Both the position numbers and the translations under genes were made by a program. From an uncultured Eubacteriales bacterium (lineage in GTDB: Bacteria > Bacillota > Clostridia > Christensenellales > CAG-138), in NCBI GenBank assembly GCA_902787375.1, contig CADAGD010000005.1:1-55147 (forward strand): a stretch of DNA of 55,147 nt, written 5' to 3'. Under the pieces are notes generated by a model, which worked only from the letters and a program-made list of their open reading frames with translations, was not told the DNA's origin and searched no databases. Below, piece by piece: positions 8,638-16,268 of the stretch. Numbering within the stretch: position 1 is the first letter of the stretch; each line of letters starts with the position of its first letter.

Positions 8638-9472
8638 CTTTATACTCCTTGTCTATTGTTCCGAGAAAATCAACTATGTATCCGGAGAGCCTGTCCGATG
8701 CGGCAAGTCCCGCTTCGATGACCTCCTCGCCGGAGAGCGGCTGTTCGAGTATTCCGGACGCCATATTGGTTATCAATGTGACGCCCAGTATGCGCATACC
8801 GCAATGACGCGCCGCGATGCATTCGGGTACGGTACTCATGCCGACGGCGTCCGCGCCGAGTATGCGCATTGCCCGAATTTCGGCAGGGGTTTCGAACTGA
8901 GGCCCCGTGCAGTAGAAATACACGCCCTCATGGATGCGCTCACCGTGAGATTCGGCTATGCCGGTAAAACGCGATATGTATTCACGATCGAATACGCGGC
9001 TCATGTCGGGAAAGCGCGCGCCGAACTCGTCCATGTTCGTGCCAATGAGCGGATTTACGGCGTTCAGCTTTATAAAGTCCGATATGAGCATAAGCTCGCC
9101 GGGCTTATAAGAGGTGTTGATGCCACCCGCCGCGTTGGTGATTATGAGCTTGTCTATTCCGATAAGCTTTGATATGCGGATGGGATAAACAATGTCCTCC
9201 ATTGAATGCCCCTCGTAAAAGTGAAGACGCCCCTGCATGATAAGAACATCCATGCCGCCGAGCCTGCCCGCTATGAAACGTCCCATATGTCCGGGAGCGG
9301 TGCTTGAAGCCATGTGAGGTATATCGCTGTAGGCAATGGCAATGGGGTTTTCCGTCTTATCGGCGAGCGTGCCGAGACCTGAGCCGAGTATCAAAAGCAT
9401 TTCGGGCTTGAAGCCGCCGAGCTTTTCACGAAGCCTTCGCGCGCCCTCGCGGTAATCATTTATCGAAAGCAT
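8630..9472 (-). CDS. Purine nucleoside phosphorylase (trimeric, PNP-I family), probably also methylthioinosine phosphorylase
   Basis: From the ATG at 9472 the enzyme has 280 residues. Motifs of the trimeric PNP/MTAP family are clear: the phosphate loop ILGSGLGTLADK, the phosphate-site His in MQGRLHFYEGH, ITNAAGGIN, the base-binding Glu in CTGPQFETPAE, and VGMSTVPECIAARH. The base-site segment reads LITNMASG, with Asn, as in enzymes acting on 6-oxopurines, rather than the Asp of adenine-specific MTA phosphorylases. I therefore expect inosine/guanosine and methylthioinosine as substrates, which fits the deaminase next door. A longer in-frame start at 9505 lies deep inside mtnA; the 9472 ATG has GGAG seven nt upstream. 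It overlaps mtnA by 17 nt. Confidence 0.88.
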   Translation of the reverse strand: MLSINDYREGARRLREKLGGFKPEMLLILGSGLGTLADKTENPIAIAYSDIPHMASSTAPGHMGRFIAGRLGGMDVLIMQGRLHFYEGHSMEDIVYPIRISKLIGIDKLIITNAAGGINTSYKPGELMLISDFIKLNAVNPLIGTNMDEFGARFPDMSRVFDREYISRFTGIAESHGERIHEGVYFYCTGPQFETPAEIRAMRILGADAVGMSTVPECIAARHCGMRILGVTLITNMASGILEQPLSGEEVIEAGLAASDRLSGYIVDFLGTIDKEYKDA

Positions 9473-10541
9473 CAGTTTTCTCCGTTCTTGCTTTTTTGCG
9501 TTCAAAAGCCGCCGTGAAATTCTCCTCGAAGGGGGCCGTGATTATACCCTCCTCCGTGACGATGCCTGTTATCAGCTCATGCTCGACGACGTCAAAGGCG
9601 GGATTGTAAACGGATACGCCTTCGGGAGCCATGCGCCTTGAGAACATCAGCTCGGTGACCTCCTCCGGGGCGCGTTCCTCGATTTTGATGCCGCTGCCGT
9701 TCGCCGTGTCCATATCGACGGTTGAAAGCGGAGCGAACATATAGAAGGGTATACGGTAATAGGCGGCAAGTACCGCAAGTCCCGAAGTGCCTATCTTGTT
9801 GGCGGCGTCCCCGTTTCGGGCGGCTCGGTCACATCCTACGAATACGGCGGATATGCGGCCCTCCTTCATGACCTGATTGGCGGCGTTATCGCATATCAGC
9901 GTGACGTCAATGCCCTCTCTCATAAGCTCATATGCGGTGAGCCTCGCGCCTTGCAGAAGCGGCCTTGTTTCGTCGGCATATACATGTATTTTCATGCCGC
10001 GCTCATGGGCAAGCAGCATCGGCCCCAGAGCCGTCCCATAGCAGGATGTGGCAAGAGCGCCGGCGTTGCAATGCGTGAGTATGCCCATGCCGTCCTTTAT
10101 GAGCGGCAGAGCGTTTTCGCTGATCCGTATATTGGACTCGATGTCCTCGGCTTGGATGGCTTCCGCCTCAAGACGAAGGCTTTCTATCAGCTCCTCGCGT
10201 GGAAGCAGGGCATTGCGCTTCAATGTCTGGCGCATACGGCCCAAAGCCCATGTGAGATTGACGGCGGTGGGACGGGATGAGGCAAGATACCTTTCGGCAT
10301 CGTCCATGCATCTGAAAAAGTCCTCCCTTTCGGAGTTCTCAAGAGCGCAGAGATAGTAGCCGTATGCCGCGGCGATACCTATCGCGGGCGCACCTCTGAC
10401 ACGGAGCTTGAGTATGGCTTCAAAGAGCTGCTCACGGCTGTTAAGCTCCAAATAGACGGTTTCGCCGGGAAGCCTTGTCTGGTCAAGTATTATGAGTGAG
10501 CGACCGTCCTCGCTCAGCCTTATGTTGTCGGGTTTTTTCAT
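9456..10541 (-). CDS. mtnA: S-methyl-5-thioribose-1-phosphate isomerase
   Basis: A 361-residue eIF2B-alpha-like protein with the family signatures RVRGAPAIGIAAAYG, the catalytic Cys region LTHCNAGALATSCYGTALG and the Asp region VFVGCDRAARNGDAANKIGT. It isomerises methylthioribose-1-phosphate to methylthioribulose-1-phosphate in methionine salvage. The product of the phosphorylase encoded immediately downstream is the substrate of this enzyme, so the two act in series. The later salvage enzymes (MtnB onward) are not in the window, so the fate of methylthioribulose-1-phosphate here is unknown. It lies 41 nt after bofA and overlaps the phosphorylase gene. Confidence 0.95.
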   Translation of the reverse strand: MKKPDNIRLSEDGRSLIILDQTRLPGETVYLELNSREQLFEAILKLRVRGAPAIGIAAAYGYYLCALENSEREDFFRCMDDAERYLASSRPTAVNLTWALGRMRQTLKRNALLPREELIESLRLEAEAIQAEDIESNIRISENALPLIKDGMGILTHCNAGALATSCYGTALGPMLLAHERGMKIHVYADETRPLLQGARLTAYELMREGIDVTLICDNAANQVMKEGRISAVFVGCDRAARNGDAANKIGTSGLAVLAAYYRIPFYMFAPLSTVDMDTANGSGIKIEERAPEEVTELMFSRRMAPEGVSVYNPAFDVVEHELITGIVTEEGIITAPFEENFTAAFERKKARTEKTDAFDK

Positions 10542-10582
10542 GTAAAGCCTTTCATTGTTCCTGATTTGTTATACCCTGTTCC

Positions 10583-10885
10583 TTAAACTATCAGTTTAAG
10601 CAGGAGCAGCAGAATCACTCCGGGTATGCCAAGCACGCCCGCAACCAGAGCCGAGGGCCATGTAATTGGGATGTGGAAGAAATCGATGCCGAGGAGCTTG
10701 TAGAATATCACGTTGAAAACCAGCAGCACAACGGCTCCAATTATGCCGTTTATAAGTATCTTCCACAGTATCTTTGCCGTTACCTTGAACATCTTGAATA
10801 CTATCAGAAGCACGGCAAGTATAATGCAGACGACTATAAGGGGAGTGACGGTTGTGCCGACGGCGGTGCAGAATGCGGGTAACAT
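10583..10885 (-). CDS. bofA: Pro-sigma-K processing inhibitor BofA family protein
   Basis: A 100-residue hydrophobic protein with three membrane segments (about 10-30, 40-62, 76-98). The motif NGIIGAVVLLVFNVI and the C-terminal WPSALVAGVLGIPGVILLLL are the family signature of BofA, which holds the SpoIVFB intramembrane protease inactive in the outer forespore membrane until the sigma-G-dependent checkpoint. It sits between a lipoprotein gene and mtnA in what looks like one minus-strand operon, an unusual place for a sporulation gene. Whether it is transcribed with the metabolic genes or from its own promoter in the 73-nt gap upstream is not visible. Confidence 0.9.
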   Translation of the reverse strand: MLPAFCTAVGTTVTPLIVVCIILAVLLIVFKMFKVTAKILWKILINGIIGAVVLLVFNVIFYKLLGIDFFHIPITWPSALVAGVLGIPGVILLLLLKLIV

Positions 10886-10958
10886 AGCCTGTTTTATACC
10901 TTTCTGTTATTGATGCGATTTGTGTCCGAGAGCCGCTTATAATAATTATGGCGAATAC

Positions 10959-11717
10959 TCAGGGGTTTATTCTGGCAATGCCGGATATTGAGCAGAAGAA
11001 CCCGGATTTTTCGGGAACATCGGGAAGGGCATTGCGTTTGCCGGAGCTTTCCCACAGCGACGATTTAAAGCGCAGATAGGTGATGCCTTCGTCTTTAAGC
11101 TCCATAACGCCCGTCATGCCGTTTCGCTCCACCCATGCGGTATATACGCCGCCGCTCACGGAGAGGGTAAGGCGCGTCTTTGCGCCGTCCTCATTGAGCG
11201 AGCAGTCGATTAAGGTGCCGTCCTCAATACTGCCCTCAAGCGTTGAGCCGTTCTCGAATGTAAAGGAGAATGTGCCGTCGGACTTTATGCTGCCCTCTCC
11301 GGGGAAAACACCCGTGACGCTCCCCGAAAACTCATCGGACGCGCTGTCGCTCCGACCGAGCATTCCGACTGCTGAGTATAGGCGTGCGGGAATGGCTTCA
11401 TCCTCCATAAAGCTCACGCAAAGCTTTGAGAGGACGTCGTCGGAGGAGCCGTAAGCGGATGTTATTATGCCGTCGGACAGCTTTTGAAAAAGCCTGAAAA
11501 AACCGGAGCATAACGTGAAAACGGGATTCTCATCACCAACGTCAAACGGCGTCGATGAAGGCTCGGCGGTGTATTCGTAAGGAGCATCCGTTGGGTCTTC
11601 ACTCTGCCCGGCGTTTAATGAGGTCAGCTTTTCACCGAGCGAGGTGCATCCGCAGAGCATACACGAAAGGCAGAGTATGAGCGCGATGAAGCGAATTTTA
11701 GCTGCAAGCGTTCTCAT
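10959..11717 (-). CDS. Lipoprotein of unknown function
   Basis: A 252-residue protein with a lipoprotein signal peptide: basic N-terminus, hydrophobic core and the lipobox LCGC with the modified Cys at about residue 24. A low-complexity linker follows (DPTDAPYEYTAEPSSTPFD), then a globular region with repeated beta-strand and turn patterns such as FTFENGSTLEGSIEDGTL and WVERNGMTGVMEL. I do not recognise a family. Its start codon overlaps the stop of ahcY by 4 nt, so it is translationally coupled to adenosylhomocysteinase, and it stands upstream of bofA. It should be anchored to the outside of the cytoplasmic membrane. Confidence 0.8.
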   Translation of the reverse strand: MRTLAAKIRFIALILCLSCMLCGCTSLGEKLTSLNAGQSEDPTDAPYEYTAEPSSTPFDVGDENPVFTLCSGFFRLFQKLSDGIITSAYGSSDDVLSKLCVSFMEDEAIPARLYSAVGMLGRSDSASDEFSGSVTGVFPGEGSIKSDGTFSFTFENGSTLEGSIEDGTLIDCSLNEDGAKTRLTLSVSGGVYTAWVERNGMTGVMELKDEGITYLRFKSSLWESSGKRNALPDVPEKSGFFCSISGIARINP

Positions 11718-12955
11718 TCGGCATTCAGATACGCTTCCTGATCGGGAGTAAGGACGTCAAGCCCAAGCCCCATGGCGTTGAGCTTTATCATGGCTGCCTC
11801 ACGGTCGATGCTTTCGGGAACATCGTAAAGCCCCGCGGCAAGCTCTTTGCCGTTCTTGACAAGGTATTCAGCCGAAAGTGCCTGTATGGCGAAGCTCAGA
11901 TCCATTATCTCGGCGGGATGGCCGTTGCCGGCGGTGATGTTCACAAGCCGCCCTTCAGCCATGAGGTTGAGGATTCGTCCGTCGGGCATCACATAGCCGT
12001 CAATGAAGGGCTTGCGGTTGAATTTGTCAACCGCCATCGCCTCAAGCTCGGCGCGGGACACCTCGACGTCGAAGTGACCGGAGTTGGCGAGTATCGCGCC
12101 GTTTTTCATCTTCTCGAAATGGCGTCCGACTATGACGTCGCGGCAGCCCGTCGCAGTCACGAATATGTCGCCAAGGGGCGCGGCGTCGTCCATTTTCATA
12201 ACGCGGAAGCCGTCCATTGCCGCCTCAAGAGCCCTGAAGGGATTGACCTCCGTGACAATCACGTTCGCTCCGAGTCCTTTGGCGCGCATGGCTATGCCGC
12301 TCGCGCAGAAGCCGTATCCCGCGACGACCACCGTCTTGCCCGTGACCATGTTGTTGGTGGTGTACATTATGGCGTCCCATGTACTCTGTCCCGTACCGTG
12401 ACGGTTGTCGAACAGATGCTTGCAGTTGGCGTCGTTGACAGCCATCATCGGGAATCCGAGATTGTTGTTGCGCACGCGCGCCTTGAGCTTCAATATGCCC
12501 GTGGTGGTTTCCTCACAGCCGCCTATGAGGTTCTCGGCGTATTCGGGATGTTCTTCCGAGAGCATAGTGACGAACTCTCCGCCGTCGTCGATTATAATAT
12601 GGGGCTTAAATTCGAGAGCTTTCCTTATATGCTCATGATACTCCTCACTTGTGGCGTTGAACCAGGCATGGACGTTCATGCCTTCCTCGGCAAGCGCGGC
12701 GCAAATATCGTCCTTTGTGGAGAGCGGATTGGAGCCGGTTATGGCGACCTCGGCGCCGCCCTCGCGGAGCAGAAGCCCCAGATAGGCGGTCTTTGCCTCC
12801 AGATGAACGCATACCGATATACGAAGCCCCTTGAAGGGCCGCTCGGCCTTGAAACGCTTTTCAAGCTCCGCAAGCACGGGCATATAGCTTCTGACCCATT
12901 CTATGCGTTTTTTGCCAAGCGGGGCAAGGGAAATATCTCTTATGGAATAACTCAT
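11714..12955 (-). CDS. ahcY: Adenosylhomocysteinase (S-adenosylhomocysteine hydrolase)
   Basis: A 413-residue enzyme from the ATG at 12955, which has AGGAGG at the right distance; the upstream in-frame ATG at 12976 lacks one. Family motifs include SNPLSTKDDICAAL, the substrate region EETTTGILKL, the catalytic Lys/Asp/Asn region PMMAVNDANCKHLFDNRHGTG (abbreviated), and the NAD-binding VVVAGYGFCASGIAMRAKG. It ends with the NAD-contacting region followed by DQEAYLN, in place of the KPxxYRY tail of longer homologues. It cleaves S-adenosylhomocysteine to adenosine and homocysteine using bound NAD, relieving product inhibition of methyltransferases. It heads the operon that ends in mtnA-pnp-mtaD, which places SAH and MTA recycling under shared control. 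Confidence 0.95.
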   Translation of the reverse strand: MSYSIRDISLAPLGKKRIEWVRSYMPVLAELEKRFKAERPFKGLRISVCVHLEAKTAYLGLLLREGGAEVAITGSNPLSTKDDICAALAEEGMNVHAWFNATSEEYHEHIRKALEFKPHIIIDDGGEFVTMLSEEHPEYAENLIGGCEETTTGILKLKARVRNNNLGFPMMAVNDANCKHLFDNRHGTGQSTWDAIMYTTNNMVTGKTVVVAGYGFCASGIAMRAKGLGANVIVTEVNPFRALEAAMDGFRVMKMDDAAPLGDIFVTATGCRDVIVGRHFEKMKNGAILANSGHFDVEVSRAELEAMAVDKFNRKPFIDGYVMPDGRILNLMAEGRLVNITAGNGHPAEIMDLSFAIQALSAEYLVKNGKELAAGLYDVPESIDREAAMIKLNAMGLGLDVLTPDQEAYLNAE

Positions 12956-12990
12956 GGACGCCTCCTGAATAAACATATTAACACATTATA

Positions 12991-13019
12991 ACTATACCAT
13001 ATAAGCAATCCCGAATCAA
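12991..13019 (-). promoter_or_regulatory. Promoter of the ahcY operon
   Basis: On the minus strand TTGATT (13014-13019), 17-nt spacer, TATAGT (12991-12996), about 30 nt upstream of the ahcY ribosome-binding site. It is divergent from the folate riboswitch promoter 25 nt away. Confidence 0.5.
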
Positions 13020-13043
13020 GCCAAAAAAACTTTACGGAACCTG

Positions 13044-13072
13044 TTGACAAACGGACTTTGCGGGAGTATTAT
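13044..13072 (+). promoter_or_regulatory. Promoter of the folate operon
   Basis: TTGACA (13044-13049), 17-nt spacer, TATTAT (13067-13072), a near-consensus housekeeping promoter. Transcription should start near 13079, just before the riboswitch aptamer. Confidence 0.8.
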
Positions 13073-13083
13073 ATGTGCGCTGA

Positions 13084-13204
13084 AGAGTAAAGCTGCGTTC
13101 GTTAAGTGTTGACCGAACGGGGAGTTGTCGGTCAAACGAAAAGCTCATGTTCCGTCGCTTGCGGAATATAAGACGCTTGCGGTCCACAGCTTGCATCCCG
13201 CTTC
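13084..13204 (+). promoter_or_regulatory. Tetrahydrofolate (THF) riboswitch aptamer
   Basis: The leader carries the conserved blocks of the THF riboswitch class in order: GAGTA near the 5' end, CGTTAAGTGTTGACCGAACG, GGGGAGTTGTCGGTCAAACG, and at the 3' end GCGGTCCACAGCTTGCATCC followed by CGCTT. The paired segments TTGACCG/CGGTCAA and GAGTA/CGCTT-type closing helix match the known fold, with an additional hairpin inserted at about 13150-13170. Downstream genes are a FolT-like S-component and folC, exactly the folate genes this riboswitch controls in other Clostridia. Confidence 0.92.
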
Positions 13205-13228
13205 ATAGGGCAGTCAAAAAAAGAGTTC

Positions 13229-13276
13229 AAACCTCCTTTTTCATGTCGTATGAATGTGGAAAGAAGGAGGTTTTTT
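13229..13276 (+). promoter_or_regulatory. Riboswitch expression platform (SD-sequestering hairpin / terminator)
   Basis: AAACCTCCTT (13229-13238) is perfectly complementary to AAGGAGGTTT (13264-13273), which contains the ribosome-binding site of the next gene, and the hairpin runs into six T residues. Folded, it would hide the Shine-Dalgarno sequence and could also terminate transcription. It ends three nt before the start codon at 13279. Confidence 0.8.
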
Positions 13277-13278
13277 AT

Positions 13279-14085
13279 ATGTCAGCATTTTTAATTCTGT
13301 TGGGCGTCGTGATATTCGGCGGCGGCGCATTTGGTCTTTTCGCGGGTCAGATTGAGAAAAACGCACTTGCGGACAGCGTTTGCGCGTTTTTCGGACAGGT
13401 CTTTTCCGAGCCCAAGACATTTCTTACGGCTGCGGGAGCCGTGCTTGCGGCGATAGGCGTATTCCTTATAGTGTTCGGAGTTGTCAATGCGGACAGGTCG
13501 GATAAGGCGGAGAGCAAGAACCGCGCCGCAATGAGCATCCGTGTGATGACGGTGCTTGCGATGCTCATAGCAATGGGCATAATGCTTGAGAGGTTCCCCG
13601 GACTTTCCATCAACAACGCCGGACTCAAACTGGGCTTTGCGTTCATACCGCCCATGCTTGCCGCGATCATGTACGGGCCTGTTGAGGGCGCGATAGTCTA
13701 CGGGCTTGTAGACCTCATTGGCGCGCTGCTGTTCCCGTTCGGAACATATCATCCGGGCTTTACGATTGTCGCCGCGATAATGGGATTTGTAATGGGCGTG
13801 TTCCTCAATAAGCGTCCGTTCGCGTTTGCAAAGAGCGGCTTTGAGTGGAAAAAGATAAGATTCTTCCCGAATATCATACTGCCGGTCGTTATCAACTGCC
13901 TGCTGCTGGGGCTTGTCGTGAACACGTTCTGGGTCAGCCAGCTATACGGCTCCAGGACATATGGCGGCTGGTTCGTATACAGGCTTGTTGAGTACGCGAT
14001 ACTCGTCCCTGCCGAGATAATAATGATACCCGTGCTTTTGAAGCTTTGCGAAAGGCTGAGAAAGGCGGGCTTCGGAGGAAGGTAA
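13279..14085 (+). CDS. folT: Folate ECF transporter S-component (FolT-like) with N-terminal two-helix extension
   Basis: A 268-residue membrane protein. The true start is the ATG at 13279 after AGAAGGAGG; the open frame upstream is only the riboswitch leader. Residues about 1-100 contain two hydrophobic segments (MSAFLILLGVVIFGGGAFGL and AAGAVLAAIGVFLIVFGVV) that are not part of a standard S-component. Residues about 105-268 form the S-component, with LEMRFPGL-like substrate region ERFPGLSINNAGLKLGFAFI and the YGPVEGAIVYGLVDLIGALLF helix, as in FolT. It should bind folate and be energised by a shared ECF module, possibly the one at 24,675-27,896. Regulation by the THF riboswitch is direct evidence for folate as substrate. 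It is followed at once by folC. Confidence 0.85.
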   Translation: MSAFLILLGVVIFGGGAFGLFAGQIEKNALADSVCAFFGQVFSEPKTFLTAAGAVLAAIGVFLIVFGVVNADRSDKAESKNRAAMSIRVMTVLAMLIAMGIMLERFPGLSINNAGLKLGFAFIPPMLAAIMYGPVEGAIVYGLVDLIGALLFPFGTYHPGFTIVAAIMGFVMGVFLNKRPFAFAKSGFEWKKIRFFPNIILPVVINCLLLGLVVNTFWVSQLYGSRTYGGWFVYRLVEYAILVPAEIIMIPVLLKLCERLRKAGFGGR

Positions 14086-14086
14086 T

Positions 14087-15352
14087 ATGAGCGAATCGGA
14101 TGCAAGGCTGAATGAGATTTCCCGAAACGAGAGCATACTCGGACTTGAGAGGATAACCGAGCTTTTGAGGCTGATGGGCGAGCCGCAGAACAGTATACCG
14201 ATAGTGCATGTTGCGGGAACCAACGGCAAGGGTTCGTTCACGGCAATGCTTGCGGCGATACTGAAGGAGGCGGGCCTGAGGGTCGGCACGTTCACATCTC
14301 CCGCGATAACCGGCTCCTGCGACAGCTTCCGCGTGGGCGGAGCGACGGTTTCGGAGGACGAGCTTGACGGGATACTTGCGTCCATAGAGCCTTTCGCGTC
14401 GCGGATGATGGATAAGCCCACCCAGTTCGAGGTAATGACGGCGGCGGCATTCGAGCTGTTCCGCCGTGAAGAATGCGATATGGCAATAGTCGAATGCGGT
14501 CTTGGCGGCGACGGGGACTCCACAAACGTCATAGAAAAGCCCCTGCTGTCCGTCATAACCAATGTCGAGCTTGACCATACCGACCGCTTGGGCAGTACCA
14601 TAGCCGAGATAGCGGGGCATAAGGCGGGCATAATCAAGAGGGAATGTCCCGTGCTGTTCGGGGGCGAATCGGAGGAGGCGTTCGAGGTGATAGCGCACAG
14701 GTCGGAGCTTCTGAACGCGCCCCTTCACCGCACCGATTTGAGAAGACTTAAAGTTGAAAAGATGTCCCTTGACGGAACCGATATTGAATTTGAAGGCTTC
14801 GGGAGCCTGCGCGTAGGGCTTCTCGGCGCGTACCAGCCCAAGAACGCGGCGAACGTGCTTTCGGCGGTGGAGCTTTTGAGGGAGAAAGGCATCCGCATAA
14901 GCGATGAAGCGGTCGCGGCGGGCTTGAGGAACGCACGCTGGCAGGCGCGGTTCGAGGTCTTGAGCGAGAATCCCCGCATCATATTCGATGGCTCCCATAA
15001 TCCCGATGGCGTCGCGCTTGCCGCAAGGAGCATCGACGAGCTTTTGAACAGCAGAGCGATTCTGCTCATGGGCGTCATGGCTGATAAGGACTATGAAAGT
15101 TACCCCGCACTGCTGAAAAACAAAGCGGTAAAGGTGTTCTGCGTAAAGCCCGATAATCCCCGCGCCCTCCAAGCGGATACCCTTGCTCAAGTGTTCAGCA
15201 AAAACGGTATCGACGCCGAAGCCTTCGAGTGCTTTGACGATGGCGTGAGCGCGGCGTGTGACTTCGCCAAGCAAAAGGATATTCCCCTCCTCGCAATGGG
15301 AACGCTTTATATGTATCAGCAGTTTACAAGAGCTATCGAGAAATGGTTTTGA
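14087..15352 (+). CDS. folC: Bifunctional folylpolyglutamate synthase/dihydrofolate synthase
   Basis: A 421-residue Mur-ligase-like enzyme. The ATP-binding loop VAGTNGKGSFTAMLAAIL, the FTSPAI motif, the CGLGGDGDSTNVI segment and ILFDGSHNPDGVALAA-type C-terminal domain motif (here IIFDGSHNPDGVALAA) are all present. It adds glutamate residues to folates, which traps folate taken up by the transporter encoded just upstream. The start codon follows the folT stop by one nt, so the two are co-translated and both lie under the THF riboswitch. The gene ends at a strong terminator. Confidence 0.95.
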   Translation: MSESDARLNEISRNESILGLERITELLRLMGEPQNSIPIVHVAGTNGKGSFTAMLAAILKEAGLRVGTFTSPAITGSCDSFRVGGATVSEDELDGILASIEPFASRMMDKPTQFEVMTAAAFELFRREECDMAIVECGLGGDGDSTNVIEKPLLSVITNVELDHTDRLGSTIAEIAGHKAGIIKRECPVLFGGESEEAFEVIAHRSELLNAPLHRTDLRRLKVEKMSLDGTDIEFEGFGSLRVGLLGAYQPKNAANVLSAVELLREKGIRISDEAVAAGLRNARWQARFEVLSENPRIIFDGSHNPDGVALAARSIDELLNSRAILLMGVMADKDYESYPALLKNKAVKVFCVKPDNPRALQADTLAQVFSKNGIDAEAFECFDDGVSAACDFAKQKDIPLLAMGTLYMYQQFTRAIEKWF

Positions 15353-15365
15353 ATAATTAGAATTT

Positions 15366-15402
15366 GAGAATGACGCCGCGGCTTAAATGTGCGGCGTCTT
15401 TT
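15366..15402 (+). terminator. Intrinsic terminator after folC (copy 1 of a repeated terminator)
   Basis: TGACGCCGC and GCGGCGTC form the stem around a short AT-rich loop, followed by CTTTTAG. The 33-nt element beginning GAGAATGACGCCGCG recurs almost unchanged at 20113-20146. Confidence 0.85.
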
Positions 15403-15607
15403 AGATTGCAGGCGTACCTTTAATGCGCTGAAAACACTTGCACTCAAGGTAAAAGCCGAGAAAAGCAGACGTCAGTAAGCGAAAGGGAAACTGTTCTGCG
15501 GCAGTATTGCATTCGACAATATGTTGTAAATATTGCATAAAATGCTTAGTAAAATTATAAATAATATAATATGCATTAGTATTAAAAAACGTGGTAAAAT
15601 ATAATCA
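15403..15607. other. Gene-free AT-rich spacer before the small-protein cassette
   Basis: No ORF with a ribosome-binding site is visible. Base composition changes here: it is far richer in A and T than the folate genes to the left, especially from 15520 onward (ATAATATAAT runs). Copy 1 of the cassette has a weak promoter in this stretch: a TAAAAT or TATAAT -10 at about 15595-15604, but no TTGAAA at 17 nt, because about 8 nt present in copies 2 and 3 are missing. Confidence 0.5.
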
Positions 15608-15680
15608 AGGCGGTCGAACACGTTCGAGCCACATGCCCGACATGTTCCCGACCTAATATTTCAACAAATGGAGGTATATT
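15608..15680 (+). promoter_or_regulatory. Conserved 73-nt leader, copy 1
   Basis: The sequence from AGGCGGTCGAAC to the start codon is 73 nt, the same length as in copies 2 and 3. The blocks GAGCCACATG, TTCCCGACC and ATGGAGG are conserved in all three. ACATG-CCCGA-CATGT can form a small hairpin here and in copy 3. Confidence 0.6.
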
Positions 15681-15983
15681 ATGAAACTCAAGAAGACTTT
15701 AAGTATGCTCATTGGCGGAATTTGCCTTGTAGCAGCAACAACAGTAGCTTTGGCGTATCCGGTGATGCATTGCCCCGTGTGCGGTGGTTCTGCTCCTGCA
15801 ACTTATTCATACGTTACTAAAGGTGCAAAACACAACTATAGAATTGGAAACAGAACTTATACATGCTTATATAAGGTCAAATGCAAAAGGGCAACATATA
15901 AATGTTCTGATTGCAACACCACTTTAACACATTATGACACAATAATCAGCGAATATGATCATTCCTGTGGGATGTTTAACTAA
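15681..15983 (+). CDS. Small secreted Cys-rich protein, tandem copy 1
   Basis: A 100-residue protein with a clear signal peptide (MKLKKTLSMLIGGICLVAAT, cleavage probably after ALA at residue 25). The mature part has CPVCGG at residues 31-36, a central H-N-Y-R, T-C-L-Y-K and KCSDC, and ends H-S-C-G-M-F-N. The spacing of CxxC, His and CxxC pairs suggests one or more metal (zinc-ribbon-like) sites, or disulfides after export. It belongs to a set of three tandem paralogues (15681, 16269, 16862) with matching leaders and terminators. No known family is recognised; function unknown. GGAGG lies upstream of the start. Confidence 0.8.
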   Translation: MKLKKTLSMLIGGICLVAATTVALAYPVMHCPVCGGSAPATYSYVTKGAKHNYRIGNRTYTCLYKVKCKRATYKCSDCNTTLTHYDTIISEYDHSCGMFN

Positions 15984-16006
15984 TTAAGGTTTTTAAATGA
16001 ATATGA

Positions 16007-16061
16007 CGTCAAAGTGCTTTTATAAAGTGAAAGTCGATTGAAACACTTTGACGGCTTTTTT
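16007..16061 (+). terminator. Terminator of cassette copy 1
   Basis: CGTCAAAGTG pairs with CACTTTGACG across a conserved loop that contains AAAGTGAAAGTCGATTG, followed by a T-rich tract. The same terminator ends copies 2 and 3. Confidence 0.8.
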
Positions 16062-16159
16062 ATGACAACACCGACTGCCAATAACATTATAACATATAAT
16101 CTACTGATAATATCAATTTGGAGCTCTTAGTATAATAAATAATATAATATGTTTTAGCA

Positions 16160-16188
16160 TTGAAAAAAGTGAAAAGAGATGTTAAAAT
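16160..16188 (+). promoter_or_regulatory. Promoter of cassette copy 2
   Basis: TTGAAA (16160-16165), 17-nt spacer, TAAAAT (16183-16188). The same elements occur upstream of copy 3. Confidence 0.65.
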
Positions 16189-16195
16189 ATATCTA

Positions 16196-16268
16196 AGGCG
16201 TTCGAATACTGACGAGCCACATGCTTGACATATTCCCGACCTTATATTATAACCAATGGAGGTATACT
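16196..16268 (+). promoter_or_regulatory. Conserved 73-nt leader, copy 2
   Basis: Same length and position as in copies 1 and 3, with GAGCCACATG, TTCCCGACC and ATGGAGG retained but several substitutions elsewhere. It is the most divergent of the three. Confidence 0.6.

Noticed and set aside
7834..8721. Long plus-strand open frame of 295 codons opposite mtaD
   Set aside because: Antisense to a clear amidohydrolase, composition typical of a shadow frame (Arg/Cys/His rich), no ribosome-binding site.
11918..12991. Plus-strand open frame of 357 codons opposite ahcY
   Set aside because: Antisense to ahcY with no domain and no start signal; high-GC third positions of the real gene keep this frame open.
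13147..13278. Upstream extension of the FolT frame from 13147
   Set aside because: These codons fall inside the THF riboswitch and its expression platform; the start with AGAAGGAGG is at 13279.
13934..15274. Minus-strand open frame of 446 codons opposite folC
   Set aside because: Shadow of folC; lacks any motif, and would run against the riboswitch-controlled operon.
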